A DNA stretch of 16,317 nt from contig JAUCNG010411136.1 of NCBI GenBank assembly GCA_032353305.1, positions 1 through 16,317 of the forward strand, in the 5' to 3' direction. Below the pieces are notes generated by a model. The model saw only the letters and a list, made by a program, of their open reading frames with translations. It was not told where the DNA came from and did not search any database. Below are positions 1 to 9,300 of this stretch, piece after piece. The translations under genes and the position numbers were made by a program. The stretch comes from Cephalothrix spiralis (lineage: Eukaryota > Nemertea > Palaeonemertea > Archinemertea > Cephalotrichidae). Numbering within the stretch: position 1 is the stretch's first letter; every line of letters starts with the position of its first letter.

Positions 1-98
1 CAAAAACGTAAAAGAAACAGGGAAGCAGAATCTCAACAGAAGCATGACTACACAAGAAGTTCCTCATCAGCTACCTTTGGACACGGTTGTTTCGGGAC
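1..98 (+). other. Possible end of an upstream exon (window edge)
   Basis: Two forward frames are open from the left edge. Frame 1 runs to TAA at 100-102 and frame 2 to TAG at 146-148. A consensus splice donor (ac|GTAAG) lies at 99-103. If this donor joins the acceptor at 2149-2150, the intron would be 2052 bp. The exon frame that would then continue into the large ORF has a TGA at 45-47 and no ATG after it, so this piece would be 5'UTR only. It could equally be the tail of an unrelated upstream gene or chance openness. No protein family was recognised in either frame. Confidence 0.15.
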
Positions 99-170
99 GT
101 AAGGGTAGTACGACCTTTAATGTGTCTTTGTCCCAGCAAAGGTTATAGACACACAACGCGCGATAGCATA

Positions 171-203
171 AGCTCACATTTGGTATTTCGTACCAAGTGA
201 GCT
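171..203. repeat. Imperfect palindrome / hairpin
   Basis: AGCTCAC at 171-177 pairs with GTGAGCT at 197-203, and TTGGTA at 180-185 pairs with TACCAA at 191-196. The loop is TTTCG, and there is a two-base bulge (178-179) on the left side only. The stem is 13 perfect base pairs. It could be a cruciform, a dimeric transcription-factor site, or the remnant end of an element. No family was identified. Confidence 0.7.
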
Positions 204-227
204 AAAAATGGAGTCCACACATAGACC

Positions 228-359
228 TACGTCACGATTCTCGGATCTAGGAAGTGACGTCATATGGGCCTCGGTTACTAGTATCATTCAGTATCGATAA
301 TAACAATAACCGACAAATATGTGAAGTATCTGAATTTTGATACAGCCTCCATGACGTCG
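228..359. promoter_or_regulatory. Cluster of three CRE-like motifs
   Basis: A full palindromic CRE octamer TGACGTCA lies at 255-262. It is flanked by TACGTCA (inverse of TGACGTA) at 228-234 and TGACGTCG at 352-359. In animals this octamer is the binding site of CREB/ATF bZIP factors. Three near-consensus copies within 132 bp of AT-rich DNA is more than expected by eye. The cluster is about 1.9 kb upstream of the start codon, or just downstream of the candidate donor at 99, so it could be a promoter, an intronic enhancer, or unrelated to this gene. Confidence 0.3.
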
Positions 360-643
360 GGTATTAGGTTACGGATGGTATTGTTTGATGTAAAATGATG
401 TCTGGTGATGCTTAGAGGATATTAAGACCAATTAAACAGCTCTGAGGCAACTATTTCCGTTCTAAAATAGCCTAAGATCTTAGTATTTAGGCCTAGGCCT
501 ACACAAAGGTTTTGCAATTTCGAAATGTTGAAACGGCCCCTTGAGGACCTCTCTATGACACCATTGGGGCTTCATTCCACATGTATTGCAAAAAGAGGGT
601 GAATAAATGATAAACAAAGTTAGTAAACGTCTAAAACGTGCCA

Positions 644-652
644 ACTTCCGGT
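644..652 (-). promoter_or_regulatory. ETS-type site (ACCGGAAGT on minus strand)
   Basis: ACTTCCGGT on the plus strand is the exact reverse complement of the strong ETS-family consensus ACCGGAAGT. A second exact copy on the opposite strand lies at 1097-1105. ETS sites of this form are common near animal transcription start sites. Motif match only; no start site is visible nearby. Confidence 0.3.
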
Positions 653-1085
653 TTCATAACGAATTTACCTAATATTGGCTATTTTATACATATAGAAAAG
701 ATGGAAACGGCCCCACATATAGTGCAAAATAAAATGACACAAATAGGATAGGCCATTAAAAATGTTATACATGCCCAAAAGAACAAAATAAGTCGTTATA
801 TTAGACTCTAGACACGTTCTATAAAGGGTTATCGGCCAAACATTACTGAAAAGTGAATATTTCATATTTACGACATTTAAGATTCCAGACGAAGATTGTA
901 AATTTTAAAATCTCGCACCCTGGTTATTTGGCTACAGTATGTCCCCTAATTGTCTATAGGACAGGACATTCTAACACACTAATTTAAAACCAAAGTTAGT
1001 TCACGTGACACCATAACCTGAATAAAAAAGAACATTTGTTAATAAAAATACATAATGTTTGAAGACAAATTTGGAAACGTTCCTC

Positions 1086-1105
1086 GTTGCCTAGCAACCG
1101 GAAGT
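1086..1105 (+). promoter_or_regulatory. RFX X-box overlapping an ETS site
   Basis: GTTGCC (1086-1091), one spacer base and AGCAAC (1093-1098) together match the palindromic X-box consensus GTNRCC-N(0-3)-RGYAAC bound by RFX factors. An ETS consensus ACCGGAAGT follows, sharing two bases with the X-box (1097-1105). X-boxes drive ciliary and some immune genes in animals. The composite lies about 1.05 kb upstream of the start codon. The motifs are directly visible; any role is inference. Confidence 0.4.
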
Positions 1106-1308
1106 CCAAATGTGTCATAGTTGATCAAAAATGAAAGAATATGAGAGGGACCTCGTAGGACAATCATAATCAATGTTATAAGGATAATTAGTGATTAAAA
1201 TGCATACCAGGCGATTTTAAAACACCCAGACGCGAAATTCACCCCCAAAAAAATCTGAAAATTTGTATACGGTCCCTGGGTATTGGGAACATGCTAGTTA
1301 CTACATTT

Positions 1309-1595
1309 GAACACCATATAGGCTCACAAAAAATATAACAAGGTACGGTATTCAGATAAACGGAAACAGAAAATATCAGAAATTTTGTTAAACAAATATG
1401 TTTAGTGACCCATTTTTTTTGTACACCCTATACATAATATACAAAACAATACAATGAGATAAAAGTCCTATGTTAGCACTATCACATGGTACAAACTGTT
1501 TTTCGATATCATTTTTCTATCTCACACGGTTAGCTTCAATGTTCCGAGTAGGTCCGAATGTAAAAAAAAATTGACTTTTTAGGAACACCCTGTAT
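1309..1595 (-). repeat. Three degenerate copies of an ACACCC(T)RTA motif
   Basis: Similar motifs occur in the same orientation at 1309-1322 (gaacaccatatagg), 1421-1433 (gtacaccctatac) and 1582-1595 (ggaacaccctgtat). The last two are each preceded by a T-rich run. Read on the minus strand they give TAYAGGGTGTNC followed by A-rich sequence. That form resembles fragments of invertebrate repetitive elements I have seen, but I cannot name the family. They may be relics of transposon ends. Confidence 0.3.
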
Positions 1596-2130
1596 TTACT
1601 CAGCTGCCCTACGTTTCCACAAATGTCATCAACGAGTTTCGGAAACTAGAGATCAATACGAACATTTTGGTGTGTATCAACCTATGTGAACTTTTGGTCG
1701 AAGGTAACTCCCTTAATAATCGGTTTTTTTGGCACTTGGCCGCTCTACTAACATTGGCAAACTAAAATTCTTTTTGGTAAGCTTATGAAATTTATGTTTC
1801 GCCACGGGGCCGATGGAAAAATTTCAAAAAACCACATCTTCCGATATGTTGGGGTGGGGGTGTACCATCGAAATTGCTCCTCCGGCAATAATTCCACCCA
1901 ATTTTATAATCATCAGAAATAGGTGAATATTGGCTATTTTGACCGAAAAATATACACAAATCATATAATTAATGAGGAAAAAAAGCCCCTGCATTCTAAA
2001 CTGCTTTTGGTTTTTCCTATCGTACAGTTAGTTGGGAATTGACTCCCGCCTAGTGCGATCTCGACAGAGTGTTAAGATCAAACCAAAACTTGACAAGCTC
2101 AAATTATACAAGCTGTTATTCTTTTTAGAT

Positions 2131-2150
2131 TGCCTATTTTTCTTCTTCAG
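2131..2150 (+). promoter_or_regulatory. Candidate 3' splice acceptor (polypyrimidine tract + CAG)
   Basis: A pyrimidine-rich stretch (tgcctatttttcttcttcag) ends in CAG at 2148-2150. This is textbook metazoan acceptor context. An exon starting at 2151 would carry 9 bp of 5'UTR before ATG at 2160. A further T-rich run with an AG lies just upstream (2121-2128). The genomic reading frame is closed by TGA at 2091-2093, with no in-frame ATG between there and 2160. The start codon is therefore the same whether or not the acceptor is used, unless an upstream exon adds one in frame. Confidence 0.6.
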
Positions 2151-2159
2151 ATTTCCAAA

Positions 2160-3305
2160 ATGTCGACTGAGATAATCCTTCTCTTAGTTATACATTTAAT
2201 AGCATCAGCCTCTGGAAGTCACTTCCGAGGAGGATTATTTACGATGCGCACAACCGAGGATATGGAGAAAGAACAAGATAGTACAAAAGTCATTTTAAAC
2301 TTCAGATTGGGATGGAGAAGAAGTTATGGAAGTATAACGTTTTGTGATGACGATACGATTGCTTCTAATAACCTAATGGGACCAGCTGAAGGTGTCTATT
2401 GTAGACTAGGTTGTAGAAAGGGAGATATCTCGGTCAGCAGACTAACAAATACAAAATTTTATTGCACTGACTATAGCCAAGTTGAAGACTGGACGATGGG
2501 TGAAAGAAGTGTCCCAATCACCATACCGATGGATTCATCGTTTACTGCTTCCTTCAGAGGAAGTGACTGGATCAGTTTGATAAGAGGAGGTGGCACATGG
2601 GAAATGAGGATGCATTTTAACATGACAAAAATACTGACAGTTCGACGCCATAATGCATCGCCCCAAACAAAAATGGCACCAATTCTTCGATTACAGAGAG
2701 GCTGTAACCACACTGTTATTGTTCCAGTTGAAGATTCCGACGGAGATGAAGTGCGCTGTAGGTGGGCAGAAAATTCGAAAAAAGAATGTGCAGGTGTTTG
2801 TCAAGTTTTCCCTGAAGCCAAACTTGACAGCCGTAAATGTAAACTACATATCCAGCTGTCCGATACTGTAACAGAAGGATACTATGCAGTGGCCCTTCAG
2901 ATTGAGGATTACGCAGATCCAGCAGATATGTATCCGTTAAGCAGCATTCCTCTGCAGTTTTTAGCATATGTTTTCCATTCCCCTGGATCTTGTTACAGTA
3001 AACCTGAATTTGTGTTTCCGACACCAAATGATGGGACTTGCCTAGGTGTTCCGTTTAATAAAACATTTTTCCAGGAACTGATAGTACGTACAGGAAACCC
3101 CAAAAATGTAATTACTGGAATAGAAACACAATCACCACCAGGAATGCACAAGTCAACGATGGCAAAGAGAGGAAATGTTTTGTGGTTTGTAAATGTTACA
3201 TGGGTTCCACTACCAAGTCAATTTGGACCGAACATATTTTGCTTTTCAGCAACAGATAGCGCAAAACTTGCTTCAGACCAAAGATGCTTAACTCTTCTAG
3301 CGGGA
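2160..3305 (+). other. Domain: signal peptide and SHFRGG N-terminal domain (residues 1-382)
   Basis: Residues 5-15 are a hydrophobic core followed by ASASG, a plausible signal-peptidase site after residue 17 or 19. The mature protein would begin at or near SHFRGG (20-25). Then come a WRRS motif, an FCDDDTI motif and paired cysteines (YCRLGC), followed by a beta-rich, Cys-containing stretch with a DSDGDEVRCRW motif. From memory, similar SHFRGG..WRRS..CDD.TI starts occur in other predicted extracellular invertebrate proteins. I cannot name a Pfam family. Confidence 0.55.
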
Positions 3306-6300
3306 ATCACCCCTCCAGCTCCCAAAAAAGATGATATGTTGCCAATCAATTATGTTTATCCGGACAACAAGAAATGGGTATTGGAATTTGATGAGAATAT
3401 ATTTCGACCAAAACATTCGTCATTCATAAGATTTCAAAACGAACAGAATATAGACGAATTAATTTTGAACTCTGCTACTTCATCCTCAGTAATTTTTCCA
3501 GACCCCGGCACCACTCCTAAATTAGTTGTGAAGACGAACTTCAGATTCATTGAAAAGAAAACATATCACATTGTCCTTGACAGAGGCGTTGTTGTGGGGA
3601 AACAATATTGTGGACCAGAAAGTGAACCAGTGACAAGTCCACAATTCTGGTCTTTTAAAGTCAAAGATGTCACCACTCCTGTTATTACGTTTTTGAATAA
3701 ACCCCTTTACTCAAATTCAACAGTGATGATTTCCTGGGAATTTGATGAACCCGTTACAGTATCATGCACACTCCAAACTCCTCATAACATGAGCCATGTT
3801 TCCTGCAATACTTCATATCACGGCAATTTCCTGAATGAAGGATATCATACACTCTATATCCAAGCAGCTGATGAAGCAAAAAACAGCAAACAATACAATG
3901 TCCAATGGTACGTCGATTTGACCCCACCAACTGTAAGCGTTTTACATCAGCCTGGGAAAATGTCCAACAAACATAATTGGGACTTTATCCTTAAATGTAA
4001 TGACATATTGAGTACTTGTTCGTTTACCTGCAGGCTGAACTCTAACCCTCCCAGGCAATGCACATCTCCTTACAGAGCCAACCTTCCAACACAAGGTAAG
4101 CAGAAGATTTCAGTCAACGCCACAGATAGCGTAGGAAATACCAGCCCGGAGTTTGCGCTTGAGTGGATAACAGATTTCTCACCACCTGTAATCAATCTAG
4201 TCCCTTCAATAACTGCAGTATGCGGGAATTCGCTAAAGCCTGAGGATATCGGCTTCCCTACAGTAACAGATGTTTATGACCCTAAACCAGTATTGAAATT
4301 TTCTGACAATCCCTCAGCAAATTGTGAAATAAAACGCTCTTGGATCGCAGAAGATGCTGCTACCAATAAAGCTACCGCCACCCAGACGATATCAATAACA
4401 AATCCAAGTGCTCCAATTGTCCATGAAGATAGCGAAAAATATATACCATGTGGAAGTTCTCATGAACTAAAAAATAAACTGAATGTCGCATCGTTGTGTG
4501 GCCGTAAGTTAAAAATAACTTACGTTGATTCTACACCAATGACACGATGTGGGATAACAGTTACACGGAAATGGACAATTGATGACGACTGTGGACAAAC
4601 AACAATCTTCCGTCAGATCATAAGAGTATTAGATCCAACAGCTCCAATAAAACCTGAAAATGGACAAATAAATTGTCCGCTTTCGCAAGACTTAGTATGG
4701 CCCCAATACAAATATGTTGGAAAGTATCAAGTTTACATCTGGAGAGACAACGAAGAGGAACCTAAACAGCCTAATGCAGTCACCACGTCACGTCGGTACC
4801 ATGATGCCTCTTTTTTTGTACCGAATACAAAATATCTTTGGAAGATTATTTATATAGAAGTTGACAAAAATACAACGAATTATCTTCCAACCCCAAATTG
4901 GGGCTTCAAAACTAAACCATTTGCTGATCTTAAAGTAATCAGCTTTGATATTCCAAAAATTGCATTTTCTGGATCAACAATTAAAGTTTCGTGGACGGTC
5001 AAAAACATAGGTAATTCAAGTACCAGTGGTTCATCAACTCGATGGAGCGATGGAATCTACATCGGCAAAAATACCAATGAAAAAGATGCAACTAAAGTGA
5101 AAACAGTTCCAATCCAGAATATCATTGATCCCAATGATGGCTATGTGCAGGACATTAGTATACAGCTCAGCGTTAAAGATATAGGAAGTTTTTATCTATT
5201 CGTGCAGACTGACATTTATCATCATATCAATGATTATGATTATAAGAACAATATTCTCCGAGCACCTGGTGCACTCCAAATAAAACTGTCCCCTCCACCT
5301 AACCTTGTTATAAAATCGGCGTTCATCGTAGGGTCCAGCTTTTCAGGAAAGAAAACATCGGTGCATTGGATTGTCAAGAACATTGGAATTGGTATAACAT
5401 TAGCAAAAAAATGGTATGACAGCATATATTTTTCGAAGGATGACGAATTCGATAAAGATGATAAGAAACTTTCACATGTAGTGCATGATGGCGCACTTAT
5501 ATCTGATGGAGAATATAGCACAAGTACAATGGCTCTGATACCCAATGCCATTTACGGAGAATTCTTTCTTATCCTAGTTACTGACACCAGTGACCATGTC
5601 TACGAGCATTTTGATGAAGAAGACAATTCGAGGACATTGCCTATTAAAGTAACTCTGTCACCAACGCCAGATTTTACATTTAATGATGTCAATATACAAC
5701 CTCAAGCATTGAAAACAGGAGATACGCTGAGAGTGAAGTACACTATCATTAATGCCGGTGCTGGTGAACCGTTTGTTAATTGGTGGTATGACACATTTAT
5801 GTTACAATACATCAAAACCAGCATTGTCTATTCAAAACAACAACAATATATTTATAAGACAATGCCACCAGGATATAATTACTCCAGAGAATTCCAATAT
5901 ACGATTACACCCCAATTAGAATCTGGAGAATACAATATCACTCTGGCAACTGATGAAGGAAATAATGTTTTTGAGTTTAAATCTGATGATAACAACATAG
6001 CTCATAAAGTGGTTAAAATTGAACAAACTTTACCAGACATATGTGTCAAGTATGGGTATGTCATTATAAAAAAGGATTCACAAGCAAATGTCCTATTTTA
6101 CAATATTTCAGTTGAAAACAAAGGTAAAGGAACCGTTATGCATACACCGTGGATTGATGAAATATTGATGTTCCCAACGACAACTTCGAAGAAAATATTA
6201 ATTTTAAGCCAGAGACAGGACCATGAACTACTTCCTGAGGAAACATACCACATATCTGGTAAGGTTATCTTGAATGACAATATTTTTGGTATATATAATG

Positions 6301-9300
6301 TTTCAATCGCTCTAAATGCAAAAAATACATTTATTGAAGACAAAAACTGCCCGAATGTATTTGAGCTCGGTAAAACAGAAATAAGAAAACGTAGATTTAA
6401 AATCAAAGTCAGTGATTTAGAACTCTCTAAATCATTAGTTGAGGCAGGGACAACAATATCCGCCAAATGGAAGATACAGAATATTGGTGAACTGACATTG
6501 ACAAGTGATTGGCGAGAAGTTATCAGCCTTACAAACAATAACCTACCATATTTGACTTTGAAGAAATTACCAGGCCAAAATCCAATACCATTCAATATTT
6601 CGGCCATGGTCAGAAACACTTATGTTACCATTCCATTAACAGTTGTAGGTGAATATAGTATATCTATTGGATGTGAATTTGAAATTGAAGCTACAGAGAC
6701 CTGTGAACCAAGCCAATCAATACATGTGACGGTTATTACTCCTTCTTCACCTGATTTGATGATAACTAATGCTGAAACAGAATACAGTGAAGTTAAAGAT
6801 GGTTCCCAATTACTAACTATTACTATTATTGTTCAGAATATAGGCAACAGTATGCAGTCTAAAGAATCCTGGACAAACAGAGTTAGTATTGTAAACTCAA
6901 AGGGGATATTGTCAAGTGTAGATCGCAATCTATACTCTGATGTGACGTTGAATCAGCAAATGGCAGCTGGCGATTCAATAACAGTCATCCATATTCTCAC
7001 TCTATCGGGACATGTAAAAGGAAACTATGATGTCATAGCAGAAGTAGATATCGAGAATCAACTTTCTGAAATTAATGGCAAGAATAACAACATTTGGAAA
7101 TCAAAATCCCCTATATTAATAAAGGGTATTCCACCTCCGACACTAACAGTTACTTCCCCTTTAAGAAATTATCCTAACACATGGTTGACAGGTCAAAGCA
7201 TTCAAATTATGTACAGAGTCAGATGTTCTGCATATTGTAGAACAGAAACATCGTCCTGGTATGATGGAGTTTATGCGTTGCCGTACTCTAATTTATCTAA
7301 AACGGTTCATAAAGTAATTTCAACTGGTATAAGAATAGGATCAGTACTTCACGTTATGGTTTCAAGTGCCGATACTAAATACGACAACACATTTGATATC
7401 AAGGTTCCACATGGTTTAAATTCAAATTATTCCCTTTACATTATCCCTGATGAAAATAATGTTTTGAGAATGCCAAGAACAGCCTTTGCCTACAAATTAC
7501 CAAATATGGTTTCTCTTTTACCTGGTCCAATCCCAGATCTGATTGCTGTTCTAGATTCAAAACCTAAAGGAATTATTGTGTCTGGGAATTTAAATAAAAT
7601 TGATTACAGTGTAATTAATAATCGAAAAGGGAAAACGAATAAAAATTGGTACGACAGTTTGTACCTTAGCACCGATCCTACTCTGGACCCCTTTGATACT
7701 CCACTTAAATCGTCCGAGAGAGTAAAGGATATAAACAGTGGAAATTTCTACAACAACACTATGGAATATTTCCTACCATATGATTTATCATCTACTCAAT
7801 ACTATCTGATACTCATTGTAAATGTTGATAAAAGACTGCTTGAGAGTAACTATAAGAACAATATCATCACACTGATTATTAGTGTTGAAAATGCACCCGC
7901 AGTTGATATCAAGACCCACAGTGTAACTCATTCACTGTCACATGTGGTGTATAATCAAAACATTGCGTACTCCTACAATGTATCAAACGGGGGTAGCTTA
8001 CCAGTAACAGGTTATCTATGCGACAGCATCTACCTTTCACTTGACAAGAAGTGGGATATTACAGATGTTAAAGTATCCGGCCCATCATGTGGACATTTTC
8101 GCTTGGAATCTCAGCATAACAAACCTGAGAATACTAAATCAGCTACACAATCAGGACTAGTACCAAAGATAAAGGAGGGCGTGTACACTCCAATTGTGAG
8201 AACTCGAACAAGTGCACAAGATTTCAACTTAACAAATAATATTGGTATAAGCAATACAGTAATGACAGTAAACCCACCAGAAATACGTTTAAACCAGAGA
8301 AAAATCATAAGGATATCAAGTAATGGCAACATCGTTTACAAGATTCCAGATATAGAGGAAGGTATAACTCTTGTTGTAAACCTGTTTACAACGTCATCTA
8401 AATCATATCACCAAATGTACATGCGTATGGGAAGTCCTCCTACTATGTACACATATGATTCCACATCAACCGACTTGAGGATAACTTCTCAGCATGTTCT
8501 AGTACCATTAACACTTAGTGGAAGTTATTACCTTTTGGTAGAGAGCACAAGTGTATTCAAAACCTCATATGATATCACAGTCGAAGTGAAGGAGGCTAAG
8601 TTTGATATAACAGCCATTTACCCTATAAAGATATCACCAACTGGTAGTGCAACATTGAGGGTAAAAGGGATGCTGTTTCCGACCAACATTAAGGCATGTC
8701 TTCTGTACCAAAATGTCAAAAAGATATGTGCATCGGATGTATACAGAATAAACTCGGAACTCATATATGCTACTTTTAAGGTTGAAGGGATACAGATAGG
8801 AAAATACTCATTAATGTTGGAAGCATCTGATGGCAGAGTGGCACAGAATCAAGATTTAATCAAGATTGTTTCTAGTTTGCCAGGGAGCCTTCGCTTGGAG
8901 ATTTCGAAACCTCCACCAATAAGATTAGGTGAGATAAGTACATTTGAAGTAACCGCTAGCAACGTTGGTTACAGCGATGTAGAAACACCAATTTTATCCG
9001 TCTACACAGGAGGTAAGACAAAGGTGCTAATAGTCGATGGTGATCCAGTTGTTGAAGCAGAAACTGAATATGTTTTTTTACCAATGGTAAAAGATGAACC
9101 AGGGTTGATGGTTCCTCCAAAAACATCAAGGACATTCAAATTTCTGTGGATACCGCCACCAGACTTCACAGGTGATGAACCGATTTATCTCACTAATATT
9201 ACGGATGCATTTGTTAATAAGTTTCTTCTTGAATCCTACACAAAGCTCAGACTTAGCTATATTGATGAAGCAACATGGCGTATAATATGGAACAACTTTA

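Larger units (their letters stand above)
1..2150. other. Upstream non-coding region (promoter, 5'UTR or intron)
   Basis: About 2.1 kb with no convincing coding sequence. The only ORF of any length is a minus-strand run of 66 codons at 665-865 with low-complexity, unrecognisable content. The stretch is AT-rich with poly-A/T runs and contains the hairpin, CRE-like, ETS and RFX-type sites, and short repeated motifs listed separately. AATAAA hexamers occur at 602-607, 1021-1026 and 1041-1046 on the plus strand. They could serve an upstream gene, but AT-rich DNA gives many by chance. Whether this is an intron of the large gene or its promoter depends on whether the acceptor at 2150 is used. Confidence 0.6.

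Noticed and set aside
665-865. 66-codon minus-strand ORF upstream
   Set aside because: Low-complexity aromatic-rich translation, AT-rich DNA, no start context or family.
2130-2159. Ten extra N-terminal codons starting from TTG at 2130
   Set aside because: TTG starts are not expected in an animal nuclear gene, and the stretch is a polypyrimidine tract with an acceptor AG. The signal peptide begins at ATG 2160.
6098-6619. 173-codon minus-strand ORF inside the large gene
   Set aside because: Antisense shadow of the CARDB region; the plus frame has clear domain structure and the minus translation has none. The other antisense ORFs within 2160-14369 are rejected for the same reason.
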